NCBI RefSeq assembly: GCF_016807805.1
Contig: NZ_CP063362.1
Location: 5,932,501-5,996,500, forward strand
DNA length: 64,000 nucleotides
Direction: 5' to 3'
DNA from: Xanthobacter dioxanivorans
Lineage (GTDB): Bacteria > Pseudomonadota > Alphaproteobacteria > Rhizobiales > Xanthobacteraceae
Within the stretch, counting starts at the first letter, position 1, and every line of letters begins with the position of its first letter. The notes below the pieces were generated by a model. It did no database searches, was not told the DNA's origin, and was given only the letters and a program-made list of their open reading frames with translations. The position numbers were made by a program, and so were the translations under genes. Shown here piece after piece: positions 8,488 through 17,419 of this stretch.

Positions 8488-9477
8488 ATGCTCAAGCTGA
8501 CGAAGATGCTCGCGACGGCCCTGCCGGCCGCCCTCTTGTCCACCGCCGCCCTCGCCGACGGCGAGACCATCGCAGTCTTCACCAAGAACCAGACCAACCC
8601 CTATTTCCAGACCGTGCGCGTGGGCGCCGACGTGGCCGCCAAGTCCCTCGGCGCCAAGGTGGTGCACTACATTCCCACCAAGCCGGACTCCATTCCCGAG
8701 CAGCTCAGCCAGATCGAGGACGTGATCGTCAAGAAGCCGAGCGCCATCGTCTTCGTGCCGGTGGACTACAAGGCGATGGTGCCGGGCGTCGAGCAGATCA
8801 ACGATGCGAAGATCCCCGTCGTCAACGTCACCGACCGCAGCGCCGGCGGCAAGTTCCTCGCCTTCGTCGGCGCCGACGACTACAGCCTCGGCCTGGAGAC
8901 CGCCCGCTATCTGCTGAAGACCATGGGCGGAAAGGGCAATGTGGTGATCCTCGAGGGCGTCAAGGGCTCGCTCACCAACATCGACCGGGTGCGCGGCTTC
9001 AACGACGCCATCAAGGAATTCAAGGACGTGAAGCTGCTCGCCAGCCAGCCGGGCAACTACCAGCGCCTGCAGGGCCTGCAGGTGATGGAGAACCTGATGC
9101 AGTCGCACCCGCAGATCGACGGCGTGCTGGCGGCCAACGACGCCATGGCCATCGGCGCCATCGAGGCGCTGGACGGCGCCAACCGCAAGGCGCAGGTCAT
9201 CGGCATCAACGGCACCAAGGAGGCGGTGGACGCCATCAAGTCCGGCAAGCTGCTCGCCTCGGGCGACTACAACGGCTTCGTGCAGGGCTGCATCGGCACC
9301 ATGGTGGCCATCCGGGCGCTGCGCAACGAGGCCATCGTCGGCGAGGTGGTGCTGAAGCCCACCGTGGTCAACGCCTCCAACTACAAGCCCTACGACGTGC
9401 CGCTGGACGCCCGCACCTGCCCCACCTGGGAGGAGGCCGCCGCCATGGCCACCAAGACCCCCACCAAGACCAACTGA
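8488..9477 (+). CDS. periplasmic sugar-type substrate-binding protein
   Basis: 329 residues from an ATG with a GGGAG site 9-13 bp upstream. The first 22 residues are a Sec signal peptide (charged start, hydrophobic core, A-L-A cleavage box before DGETIAVF). The mature protein has the type I periplasmic binding fold, starting TKNQTNPYFQTVRVGA and containing VGADDYSLG and LAANDAMAIGAIEAL as in ribose, galactose and rhizopine binders. It delivers the ligand to the adjacent permeases. Genes for these binding proteins usually sit first or last in the operon; here it follows the permeases. Ligand identity is not visible in the sequence. Confidence 0.92.
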   Translation: MLKLTKMLATALPAALLSTAALADGETIAVFTKNQTNPYFQTVRVGADVAAKSLGAKVVHYIPTKPDSIPEQLSQIEDVIVKKPSAIVFVPVDYKAMVPGVEQINDAKIPVVNVTDRSAGGKFLAFVGADDYSLGLETARYLLKTMGGKGNVVILEGVKGSLTNIDRVRGFNDAIKEFKDVKLLASQPGNYQRLQGLQVMENLMQSHPQIDGVLAANDAMAIGAIEALDGANRKAQVIGINGTKEAVDAIKSGKLLASGDYNGFVQGCIGTMVAIRALRNEAIVGEVVLKPTVVNASNYKPYDVPLDARTCPTWEEAAAMATKTPTKTN

Positions 9478-9492
9478 CCGGACGGGACCGCC

Positions 9493-10062
9493 GTGATGCT
9501 CGCACCCCTCGCCTTCAACCATGCGGGTGTCACGGTGCCCGACATCTTCGCCGCCATCGACTGGTATGGCGGCGTGCTCGGCCTCACCCACATCATGGGG
9601 CCGCGCCTGCTGGAGGCGCATTCGGCGGCGACGCACGAGACGCCCTCCATCTTCGGCCCGCGCTTCGCGCGGGCCTACCAGGCGCATCTGCTCACCGCCA
9701 ACGGCACCGGCATCGAGCTGTTCCAGTTCATCGAGCCGCCGGTGGCCGATCGCGATGGCGAAATGGCGTACTGGCGGCCGGGGCCCTGGCATCTGTGCTT
9801 CACCCATCCCGACGTGCCATTCATGGCGGAGCGCATCGTCGCGGCCGGGGGGCGCCAGCGCATCGCCCCCACCGTGTTCGTTCCGGGCCGCCCCTGGCAG
9901 CTCGTCTATTGCGAGGACCCCTGGGGCAATGTCATCGAGATCATCTCGCACAGCTACGCCGAGATCTTCGCCAACTGGCCCCAGCCCGGCATGACCGAGC
10001 CGCCGGTCTTCGTCGCGCGTCCGGCGGACCCGCACCCCGCACCGCATCCAGAACCAGCCTGA
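9493..10062 (+). CDS. VOC (glyoxalase/extradiol dioxygenase fold) family protein
   Basis: 189 residues if the GTG at the listed start is used, 188 from the ATG one codon later. Two beta-alpha-beta-beta-beta VOC modules are recognisable: FNHAGVTVPDIFAAIDWY at the start and WHLCFTHPDV then EDPWGNVIEIISHSY in the second half. The histidines and final glutamate are placed as the usual divalent metal ligands. Such enzymes isomerise, cleave or dehalogenate small substrates. The stop is 15 bp after the binding-protein gene, so it belongs to the same operon. A ring-cleavage or isomerase role in the pathway is plausible but not shown. Confidence 0.82.
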   Translation: MMLAPLAFNHAGVTVPDIFAAIDWYGGVLGLTHIMGPRLLEAHSAATHETPSIFGPRFARAYQAHLLTANGTGIELFQFIEPPVADRDGEMAYWRPGPWHLCFTHPDVPFMAERIVAAGGRQRIAPTVFVPGRPWQLVYCEDPWGNVIEIISHSYAEIFANWPQPGMTEPPVFVARPADPHPAPHPEPA

Positions 10063-10071
10063 GGAAGACAC

Positions 10072-10359
10072 ATGCTGTTCGCCATCCACGCCCTCGACCG
10101 CGACGGCGCGCTCGACACACGCCTCGCCCACTACGAGGCGCACAAGGCCTTCCTGTCCGATACCTCGACCTTCGGCATCGCCATCGTCATGTCCGGCCCG
10201 CTGGTGGCCGACGACGGCGCGACCATGATCGGCAGCCTCTTCCTCGTGGAGGCCCCTGACCGCGCCGCCGTGGAGCGGTTCAACGCCGCCGACCCGTTCC
10301 ACAAGGCCGGAATCTGGGACCGCGTGACCATCACCGGCTTCCTCCGGCGCCAGGGCTGA
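10072..10359 (+). CDS. YciI family (YCII superfamily) protein
   Basis: 95 residues, a single ferredoxin-like YCII domain. The conserved histidine is in RLAHYEAHKAF and the conserved aspartate in AADPFHKAGIW, the pair thought to be catalytic in this family. Most YciI proteins have no known function. One studied member, TftG of the 2,4,5-T pathway, removes chloride from 5-chlorohydroxyhydroquinone just before hydroxyquinol ring cleavage. A YCII gene in an operon with hydroxyquinol dioxygenase and maleylacetate reductase is therefore suggestive of a related dehydrohalogenase or isomerase. That role is inference from context. An AGGAAG ribosome site precedes the ATG. Confidence 0.85.
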   Translation: MLFAIHALDRDGALDTRLAHYEAHKAFLSDTSTFGIAIVMSGPLVADDGATMIGSLFLVEAPDRAAVERFNAADPFHKAGIWDRVTITGFLRRQG

Positions 10360-10409
10360 CGCCGTCCTGACACCTTCGCCTTCCCTCACATCCGCGGATC
10401 TCAAGACCC

Positions 10410-10973
10410 ATGACCAGCGAAATACGCCCGGTGCGCGTCGTCGGAATTTCCGGCAGCCTCAGGGCCGCCTCCTACAACACCGCCGCGCTGAAGGCGGCCA
10501 TCGCCCTCGCCCCCGAGGGCATGACCATCGAAACCGCCGAGATCGGCGACCTGCCGCACTATAACGACGATGTCCGCCTCGCCGGCTATCCGCCGCAGGT
10601 GCAGCGCTTCCGCGACCAGCTCTCGGCCGCCGACGCGATTTTGTTCGTGACGCCGGAATACAATTATTCCATCCCCGGCGTGCTCAAGAACGCCATCGAC
10701 TGGGCCTCCCGCCCGCCGAGCCCGCCGTTCGACAACAAGCCGGTGGCGATCATGGGCGCCAGCATGGGGGTGCTGGGCACCGCCCGGGCGCAATATCAGC
10801 TGCGACAGATGCTGGTCTTCCTCAACGCCTTCCCGGTCAACAAGCCGGAGGTCATGATCGGCGCCGCCCAGACCAAGTTCGACGCCGCCGGCGTCCTCAC
10901 CGACGAGCCGACGAAGGACTTCATCCGCGAGCTGCTGAAGTCCCTGGCCGCCTGGACCGCTCGGCTGCGCTGA
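10410..10973 (+). CDS. NADPH-dependent FMN reductase / quinone reductase
   Basis: 187 residues, flavodoxin-like. The FMN phosphate loop is GISGSLRAASYNTAAL near the N terminus, and the family motif TPEYNYSIPGVLKNAIDW is in the middle. Relatives such as ChrR/YieF reduce quinones, chromate or azo dyes with NAD(P)H. In this operon it could reduce 2-hydroxy-1,4-benzoquinone to hydroxyquinol, or supply reduced flavin to a hydroxylase encoded outside the window. It is the last gene of the + strand operon and is followed by convergent hairpins. Confidence 0.88.
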   Translation: MTSEIRPVRVVGISGSLRAASYNTAALKAAIALAPEGMTIETAEIGDLPHYNDDVRLAGYPPQVQRFRDQLSAADAILFVTPEYNYSIPGVLKNAIDWASRPPSPPFDNKPVAIMGASMGVLGTARAQYQLRQMLVFLNAFPVNKPEVMIGAAQTKFDAAGVLTDEPTKDFIRELLKSLAAWTARLR

Positions 10974-10976
10974 GAC

Positions 10977-11026
10977 TGGTCCGGCGGGGGTGGCGGACCA
11001 AACGGCGCGCCATGCCGCGACGCGCC
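10977..11026. terminator. possible bidirectional terminator hairpins between convergent genes
   Basis: Two inverted repeats lie between the convergent ends of the FMN reductase and the histidine kinase. TGGTCCG pairs with CGGACCA across a 10-nt loop (10977-10983 with 10994-11000). GGCGCG pairs with CGCGCC (11004-11009 with 11021-11026). Neither is followed by a clear T tract, so termination is inferred from position. Confidence 0.4.
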
Positions 11027-11030
11027 GGCC

Positions 11031-12563
11031 TCAGCCGCCGCGCACCTCCGCGACGAGGGCGCGCAGGCCGGCCAGGTTGAACGGCTTCATCAGGGTGCGC
11101 AGGTTCCTCGTGTCGTCCCTGGCGAATTCGGCGTAGCCCGTGGCCAGCACGAACGGCTGGCGGGGCCAGGCGGCATGGACTTCACGCGCCAGCTGCAAGC
11201 CGGTCATCTCGGGCATGGCATGGTCCGAGATGACGAGGTCGAAGGTCTCGCCCCGCCGCAGCAGCTCGAGCGCCTGCGCCGCCGAGCCCACGGCGCAGAC
11301 CACGTGCCCAAGGTCTTCGAGCATGGCCTTCGCCGTCACCAGCACCAGCTCGTCGTCGTCGACGAGGAGGACGCGGGCCGAGGTCCTCGTCCCGTGTTCG
11401 GCGGCCACATGGTCGAACCTGTCGGCGTCGGTCCGGGCCTCGGTGGTGGAGGGGAGCCACAACGTCACCTGCGTGCCCACCCCGGGCGTGCTGGCGATCT
11501 TCAGTTCCCCTCCGGACTGCCCGATCAGGCCCTGCACCATGGAAAGGCCGAGCCCGGTGCCCTTGCCGATGCCCTTGGTGGTGAAGAAGGGCTCCCGCGC
11601 CCGGGACAGGGTCGCCGGGTCCATGCCGATGCCGGTGTCGGCCACGGTGATGCACACATATTCCGCCACGGGCAGGCTTTGCTCCGGGGCGGACGGCAGA
11701 TGCATCGTGTGCGCCCGGATGAGGAGCGTGCCGCCGTCGGGCATGGCATCGCGGGCGTTCACCGCGAGATTGAGCAGCGCCGTCTCCAGCTGATTGGCGT
11801 CCGACTTCACGAAGGGCAGCGGCGAGGCCAGATCCAGCCTGATCTGGATCCGCGGGTCCAGCGAATGCTGGAGCAGCTGGAGCATGCCGTGGACCGTCTC
11901 GGCCGGATCGATGGCCTCAAGCTTCAGCTCCTGACGCCGCGCGAACGCGAGCAGGCGCTGGGTGAGGGACGACCCGCGCAGGGCCGCCTGCCGGGCATTC
12001 TCGATGAGCGGCGTCACCCGCGGATCGAACGGAATGCGCCGGGCCAGAAGCTCCATGGAATTCAGCACCACCATCAGGAGGTTGTTGAAATCGTGGGCGA
12101 TGCCGCCGGTGAGCTGGCCGATGGCCTCGATCTTCTGCGACTGGAAGAGGGCGTCGCGGGCGTGCTCGAGCGCCGCCTGGGCCTCCATGCGCTCGGTGAG
12201 GTCCCGCGTGACCTTGGCAAAGCCGAGGAGTTCGCCATCGGCGGCGCGGATGGGGTCGATCACCACCTGCGCCCAGAAGCGGCTGCCGTCCTTGCGCACG
12301 CGCCAGCCCTCGTTCTCGAACCGCCCCTCGGTGGTGGCGAGGGTGAGCGCGCGGAGCGGCAGCTGCGCGGCCTGGTCCTCCGGCGTGTAGAAGCGGGAGA
12401 AGTGCTGGCCGATGATCTCCTCGCTGCGATAGCCCTTGAACCGCTCGGCGCCGGCGTTCCAGCTGGCGACGTGGCCGTCGCGGTCCAGCATGTAGATGGC
12501 GTAGTCGGTGATCGCGTCGATCAGGATCCGGTAGCGCTCGTTCTCGTCGAGCCACGAACCCAT
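11031..12563 (-). CDS. PAS-domain hybrid histidine kinase with C-terminal receiver
   Basis: 510 residues from the ATG; the frame is open much further upstream but overlaps batD antisense, so the short start is preferred (an in-frame GTG at 12575 is possible). Order: PAS sensor at about 10-125 (TDYAIYMLDRDG), HisKA with phospho-accepting H157 in GGIAHDFNNLL, HATPase_c with NARDAMPDGG, DTGIGM and GKGTGLGLS, then a receiver domain with acidic DDD at about 402-404, phospho-acceptor D447 and K493. No membrane segment or signal peptide is seen, so sensing is probably cytoplasmic. No separate response regulator is adjacent. It lies 80 bp downstream of the bat operon on the same strand. Confidence 0.9.
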   Translation of the reverse strand: MGSWLDENERYRILIDAITDYAIYMLDRDGHVASWNAGAERFKGYRSEEIIGQHFSRFYTPEDQAAQLPLRALTLATTEGRFENEGWRVRKDGSRFWAQVVIDPIRAADGELLGFAKVTRDLTERMEAQAALEHARDALFQSQKIEAIGQLTGGIAHDFNNLLMVVLNSMELLARRIPFDPRVTPLIENARQAALRGSSLTQRLLAFARRQELKLEAIDPAETVHGMLQLLQHSLDPRIQIRLDLASPLPFVKSDANQLETALLNLAVNARDAMPDGGTLLIRAHTMHLPSAPEQSLPVAEYVCITVADTGIGMDPATLSRAREPFFTTKGIGKGTGLGLSMVQGLIGQSGGELKIASTPGVGTQVTLWLPSTTEARTDADRFDHVAAEHGTRTSARVLLVDDDELVLVTAKAMLEDLGHVVCAVGSAAQALELLRRGETFDLVISDHAMPEMTGLQLAREVHAAWPRQPFVLATGYAEFARDDTRNLRTLMKPFNLAGLRALVAEVRGG

Positions 12564-12643
12564 ATGTGCGTTCACGTCCACCTCCGCGGCTGTCAACAGC
12601 AGAAAACGCTGCGGAAGGAAATGCGTTCCGCCCACGCCCCGCC

Positions 12644-14530
12644 TCAGCGCGCTCCGGGATAGAGCGGAGCGAGGCGCGGGGCGGATGCGCGCGCGTGGCC
12701 CCGGCGCGCTGCGCGCCGCTCGACGGCGAAGGCCTTGCGGAAGTCGCGCGCCTCCCAGCCGCCGGCGGCGCTGCCGTAAAGGTGCCGGCTGACCTCCTGG
12801 AGCGCGCGCGTCATCTCCGGCGTGAGCGGCGCCGCGCCGGGGGCCGCCCCGGACAGGCTCCGCCGCCACGCGAGATAGGCGCGATGCGCGCCGGCCGCGT
12901 CCCCCGCGCGGCAGGCCGCCTCGAGCGCGCGCACGGCGGCATCGCCCGGCACCGCCGTTGCGCCCGGTGAAAGGCCGCCGCCCGAACGAACCACCGGACG
13001 CGCCGCCGGGCGCCGCTCCGGCCGCCCACGGGCGGCGACGGCGGGCGCCGCCGCCGGGCCGGTGCCAGGACGGCGGAGCCGGAGCGCGATGAACACGCCC
13101 ATGGCGATCACGACGGCGCCGCCGGCCGCCATCAGCCCCTCGCGCATGCCGCCGGCGACCAGCGACTGCAGGAACCGCGAGGCCCGCAGCCCGATGCCGG
13201 TCCCCATGTCCGGGGCTTCCGCGGCGACGGCCCCGGTGTCCGAGCCGGCGCGGACGGGCGGGCCCCCGGCGGCCGGCGCGGCGGCCATGGGGGGAACCGC
13301 GCGTGTCGCGGCGGACCCCGCGAAGCGGCTCGCGGCGGCCGGGCCCGGGCGGGCGGCGGAAGGCGCCACGGTGAAGGTCTGCTCGGGCAGCACCGCCATC
13401 TCCACCCGGCCGGCCTGCGTGTTCCACCAGGGCACCGAGAGGGCGGGAAGCGTCACCGTGCCCGCCTGCGTCGGCACCACGGACACCCGCATCTCCATCA
13501 TCGCGCCGGGCGCGCCGTCGACCATGGCCGGCTCGCGCTTCGTTTCCTCCGCATACTGGCGCACATCCTCCACCTCGGGGATGGCGAGGGACGGCAGCTG
13601 GTTGGCGCTCGCCCCGAGGGCCGCCAGCGTGATGGTGGAGGTGAGCGCGCCCCCCACCCTGGCCTGGGCCAGGGGGCTCGACCAGACCCGCGTGAGCATC
13701 ACCGCGCGGGCGGGGAGGAACCATCCGGCGACGCCGTCCGGGCGCGGCTCGACCGTGACCTCCACGGGACTGGAGCGCAGCTCCACCCGTCGCGGGGCAT
13801 CCGTCGCCGATGCGGGCGGGAGCGACACGACGATGGGCACCGGCAGGATGGTGACGACGCCCTCGCGCTGTGGGCGCAGCACGTAGCGGCGCTCAATGAT
13901 CCGGTAGCGCTGGCTGCCGAAGGTGCGGGAATAGCTGCGCCATGCCCCCTCGAAGGCGAGCGGCATGCCATCCGCGATCGGCGGCGGCGGCGGCTCGGAG
14001 GTCGCCGCGCCCACGCGATCGAACACCCGCACGCGGACCGGGATGTCGCTCAGCGCGAAATAGGGAGGCGTGCCGGCCACATCCACCCGGATGGAGACCG
14101 GCCCGTCGTCCGGCGGCCCGGCGACGGGGCCGGGGGCGACCACGATCTGGATCGGCGCGGTGGTCTCGCTCCCCACGCTGAGGGCGGGAATGGTCAGGCG
14201 GCCCGCGCGCTTGGGCGCCAGCGTCATGAGCCAGAGCGTGACCGGCGTCTCCCGTCCGTCCACCATGGCGCTGCGCCCGGCCTTGACCCGGTCGAGGATG
14301 TCGAAATCCCGGGCGAGCGGCGCCGTGTTGGGGGGCTCCAGGCTGTCCCTCCCCAGCAGGCTGACCAGAAGCTCGAACGTATCGCCGAGATTGACCGGCG
14401 GGTTGATCACCTCGGCCTTCAGGGCAGCGGCCGCGGCGCACGGGGCCGCCAGCAGCAGCAGGGGCAGCAGCAGGAGCGCCTGGACCATGGCGCGGCGGGG
14501 CGGGCGGCGCACGGCCTCACTTCCCATCAT
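12644..14530 (-). CDS. batD: BatD family protein (aerotolerance/oxygen tolerance operon)
   Basis: 628 residues. An N-terminal signal sequence with an LLLLPLLLLAAP core is followed by tandem beta-sandwich repeats typical of BatD. One membrane helix lies at about 460-485, and the C-terminal tail is cytoplasmic and Ala/Pro/Arg rich. BatD is anchored in the cell envelope and is always found with VWA and MoxR genes; its biochemical role is unsettled. The start overlaps the preceding batB-type gene by 14 bp. A start at codon 15 is possible because it would still leave the signal peptide. It is the last gene of the moxR-bat operon. Confidence 0.88.
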   Translation of the reverse strand: MMGSEAVRRPPRRAMVQALLLLPLLLLAAPCAAAAALKAEVINPPVNLGDTFELLVSLLGRDSLEPPNTAPLARDFDILDRVKAGRSAMVDGRETPVTLWLMTLAPKRAGRLTIPALSVGSETTAPIQIVVAPGPVAGPPDDGPVSIRVDVAGTPPYFALSDIPVRVRVFDRVGAATSEPPPPPIADGMPLAFEGAWRSYSRTFGSQRYRIIERRYVLRPQREGVVTILPVPIVVSLPPASATDAPRRVELRSSPVEVTVEPRPDGVAGWFLPARAVMLTRVWSSPLAQARVGGALTSTITLAALGASANQLPSLAIPEVEDVRQYAEETKREPAMVDGAPGAMMEMRVSVVPTQAGTVTLPALSVPWWNTQAGRVEMAVLPEQTFTVAPSAARPGPAAASRFAGSAATRAVPPMAAAPAAGGPPVRAGSDTGAVAAEAPDMGTGIGLRASRFLQSLVAGGMREGLMAAGGAVVIAMGVFIALRLRRPGTGPAAAPAVAARGRPERRPAARPVVRSGGGLSPGATAVPGDAAVRALEAACRAGDAAGAHRAYLAWRRSLSGAAPGAAPLTPEMTRALQEVSRHLYGSAAGGWEARDFRKAFAVERRAARRGHARASAPRLAPLYPGAR

Positions 14531-16391
14531 ACATGCGGAGCGGGACCCCCGAATAATGTGACTTGATCCGCGCCGACAGCAGTTGGCCGGGATCGTCGGA
14601 GATTATGCGCAGCAATTGCTCGCGCAGCATCCGGTCTTCCGCAAGGGACGCCGGCGGCTTCAGCGGGTCCGGCGGCCGCACCACCGTCTGGCGCCCGTCC
14701 GACGTGGGCGCGACCTGCGCGGACGTCGTGTCCTTCTGCTCGGAAGACGGTTCCGGCGGCCGGTCCGCGGGCGGCGGGGCGGAAGCGGGCGCGGCCGGCG
14801 GCGGGGGAGCCGCCGGCGGAGGAGCGGGTGGGGCGCCCCTCGCGAGCTCGGGCGGACGGCGCGGCGGAAGGGGCGCCGGCGGCGGCAGCGGAGCGTCGGG
14901 CGGAGCCTGCGCGCGCGGCGGCGGCTGGCCATCCGCCGGCTTGTCCTGCTGCGGGTCCCCGCCATCGGCACCGCCGCCGGACGGCGGCGAACCGCCCTTG
15001 CCGTTGCCCTTCTCCGGCGGCGGCTCCGGCGGGGGCGGCAGGGGCTTGCGCAGCTCGATCTCCTTTTCCACCACCTCCCGGTTGGTCCGGGCGTCGGCAT
15101 TGGCGGGATCGGCGGCCAGGGCCGCATCATAGGCGGCCACCGCCTCTGCGAGGCGGCCGGCGCGGGCCAGCGCGTTGCCGCGATTATAACTGCCGCCGGG
15201 CACTTCGGCGAAGGCGGCGGCCGCCCCTTCATAGTCGCCCGCTTTGTAGAGCGCGGCGCCGCGCAGGGCCGGATCGGTGGAGAGGCGCGCAGCCTCGCCA
15301 TAGTCCTGCCGGCCATACGCGGCGGCCGCCTGCTGGTCCCGGCGCGACCACAGGTCGTCCCAGCTCTGCGGCGCATCGAGGGGAGCAGCCTCGGCCCGGG
15401 GTGCGAAAAGCGCCGGCAGCAGCGCCAGGAGCACCACCGCGACCCACCCGCGGCGGAAGGCGAACGGTGCGAAAAGCAGAGCGAGCAGCAGCAGGAACGG
15501 CCCCATTTCCACCCAGGCATCGCCGCCCTGCGCCCCGGAGCCCGCAAGGCTCGGCACCGTGGGACCATCGGCCCCGAGCAGCGCGTCGAGGTCCCGATCG
15601 TCCACCGTGAGCGGCGAGAACAGGCCACCGCCGGCGGTGGCCACGGCGGCAAGGCCCTCGCCGGCCGGCGACAGGGCGCCGGACGCCCCCTGCCCCGCTC
15701 CGAGGCCGATCGCGCTCACCTCGTAGCCGCCCGCCGCGGCGGCGCGGGCCGCGGCAAGGGTCTTGTCTGGCTCGTCCCCGGCCGTGTCGGCGAACAGGAG
15801 GATGCGGCCGCCGCGGGCCCCCGCCCCCTTCAGCAGCGCCACCGCCTTCTCGATGGCCCGGTCGGGGCGCACCGACAGGGCCCGGATGGCGCTGGCGTCG
15901 AGATCCGGGAGCAGGCTCGTCACCGTCTTGAGGTCCACCGTGAGCGGCGCCGCCACGAACGGGACGTCCGCATAGGCGATGAGCCCCACCTCGCCCCCGC
16001 GCATGCGGCCCACCGCGTCGACGGCCTTGTAGCGGGCCGCGCCGAGGCGCGTGGGGCTCTCGTCCGCCGTCTTCATGGTGGAGGACAGGCTGATGGCCAG
16101 GACCAGGGGCTCGATGCGGTCCGGGGCGGGGGCCGGCACCCGCTCCCAGGCCGGCCCCGCCGCCGCGAGGATCGCGGCCGCCCAGCCGGCGAGAAGCAGG
16201 AGCACCGGCCAGCGGGCCATGGCCCCCGCGCCCTCGGCGCCCAGATGCACGAGGAGATGGGCATCGACGACGCGCGCCCAGTCCGATCGCCCCGCGCTCA
16301 TGCGCCGCCAGACCAACACCGCCAGAAGCGCCGCCGGCACGAGCGCGATCAGCCACAGCGGGCGCAGGAAGTGAAAATCCGCGCCGCTCAT
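14517..16391 (-). CDS. VWA plus TPR protein (BatB/BatC-type fusion)
   Basis: 624 residues from the ATG overlapping the batA stop by 4 bp. Order: two N-terminal membrane helices, a von Willebrand A domain (about 90-290), a third helix pair near 310-350, TPR repeats (about 370-470), then a long Pro/Gly/Ala-rich tail. BatB and BatC are separate in many bacteria; here VWA and TPR are one polypeptide. The first metal-binding motif of the VWA domain is degenerate: AISLSSTM stands where DxSxS is expected, so the first aspartate is missing. The periplasmic or cytoplasmic face of the tail is not certain. Confidence 0.85.
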   Translation of the reverse strand: MSGADFHFLRPLWLIALVPAALLAVLVWRRMSAGRSDWARVVDAHLLVHLGAEGAGAMARWPVLLLLAGWAAAILAAAGPAWERVPAPAPDRIEPLVLAISLSSTMKTADESPTRLGAARYKAVDAVGRMRGGEVGLIAYADVPFVAAPLTVDLKTVTSLLPDLDASAIRALSVRPDRAIEKAVALLKGAGARGGRILLFADTAGDEPDKTLAAARAAAAGGYEVSAIGLGAGQGASGALSPAGEGLAAVATAGGGLFSPLTVDDRDLDALLGADGPTVPSLAGSGAQGGDAWVEMGPFLLLLALLFAPFAFRRGWVAVVLLALLPALFAPRAEAAPLDAPQSWDDLWSRRDQQAAAAYGRQDYGEAARLSTDPALRGAALYKAGDYEGAAAAFAEVPGGSYNRGNALARAGRLAEAVAAYDAALAADPANADARTNREVVEKEIELRKPLPPPPEPPPEKGNGKGGSPPSGGGADGGDPQQDKPADGQPPPRAQAPPDAPLPPPAPLPPRRPPELARGAPPAPPPAAPPPPAAPASAPPPADRPPEPSSEQKDTTSAQVAPTSDGRQTVVRPPDPLKPPASLAEDRMLREQLLRIISDDPGQLLSARIKSHYSGVPLRMYDGK

Positions 16392-17419
16392 GGTTCGCCT
16401 CCGGCCGCCGCGAGCGGCCTGCGGCCCAGGCCGGGCAGCAGCAGGACGAAGGCGAACAGCAGGCTGAGCCCGATGGCCGCGCCCAGCGGCCAATAATAGA
16501 GCGAGGTGACGGGGGTGAAATACTGCGACGCGCCCTTCACCGGCTCCAGCTTGTCGATCTCCGCCAGGGCGTTGGTGGCATCCTCGGCCGAGCGGGCGCG
16601 GAAGTACCGACCGCCGGACGAGGTCGCCACGCCCTCCAGCAGCTTTTCGTCGAGGTAGACCGGGATCATCTGAGGCGGCGAGGCGCCCGGCATGAGGGCG
16701 TCGGATGCGATCCCGACGGCGTGGATCCTCATGCCCTCGGAACGGGCGATCTCCGCCGCCAGCAGAGGCGAGAGCGAGCCGGCATCGCCGGGGCTGCCCG
16801 ACAGCACCACCAGGATCCGCTCCTCGGCCTGGTGCCCCTGGAGCCGCCTGACGGCAAGGCCGACCCCGTCGCCCAGCGCGCTGGTGCCGGGCACGCTCGG
16901 ATCGTTCGCCATGCCCACCGTCGCCTCGTTGACGAGGTCACGCAGGGCGCCATGGTCGAGCGTGAGCGGCGCCTGGAGCGCGGCGCGGTTGCCGAACACC
17001 ACGAGGCCGATGCGGTCGCCGCCGCGCGCGGCGATGAAGGTCTCGAGCGCGGCCTTAGCCACGCGCAGCCGCTCCCTCGGCAGGCCGTCGCGCGGAAGAT
17101 CGTTGGCCCCCATGGCGAGGGAGACATCGAGCACGAGCATCACGTCGCGCCCGTCCGTCTCGAGGGGGACCGGCGCGCCGAGCACCACCGGACGCGCGGC
17201 AGCGACCACGAGCAGCCCAAAGATGAGCGCCAGCACGGCGAGGCGCACGCCGCGCCAGGCCCCGCTCCCCGCATCGGCGACGCCCGCTCCGGCCAGCGCC
17301 GCGAAGAAGGGCACCCGCAGGGCCCCGTCGCGGCGCAGCGGCGCGCGCGGCAGCAGGAGGCGCGCGAGCAGCGGCAGCGGCAGCAGCGCCAGCATCCAGG
17401 GCCATTGCAGGGAAATCAT
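16388..17419 (-). CDS. batA: VWA domain membrane protein, BatA type
   Basis: 343 residues from the ATG overlapping the DUF4381 stop by 4 bp. Two N-terminal hydrophobic helices are followed by an Arg-rich loop, a VWA domain (about 85-270) and a C-terminal membrane helix (about 310-333, GAAIGLSLLFAFVLLLP). The MIDAS motif is DVSLAM, close to DxSxS but with alanine at the last position. GTSALGDGVGLAVRRL carries the conserved threonine region. BatA proteins work with MoxR ATPases and BatB/BatD at the inner membrane, probably in assembly or metal insertion of partner complexes. Confidence 0.88.
   Translation of the reverse strand: MISLQWPWMLALLPLPLLARLLLPRAPLRRDGALRVPFFAALAGAGVADAGSGAWRGVRLAVLALIFGLLVVAAARPVVLGAPVPLETDGRDVMLVLDVSLAMGANDLPRDGLPRERLRVAKAALETFIAARGGDRIGLVVFGNRAALQAPLTLDHGALRDLVNEATVGMANDPSVPGTSALGDGVGLAVRRLQGHQAEERILVVLSGSPGDAGSLSPLLAAEIARSEGMRIHAVGIASDALMPGASPPQMIPVYLDEKLLEGVATSSGGRYFRARSAEDATNALAEIDKLEPVKGASQYFTPVTSLYYWPLGAAIGLSLLFAFVLLLPGLGRRPLAAAGGEP

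Noticed and set aside
8134..10404. Minus-strand open frame of 756 codons opposite the binding protein and VOC genes
   Set aside because: It has no family motifs and a composition typical of antisense in GC-rich DNA; the plus-strand genes are clear.
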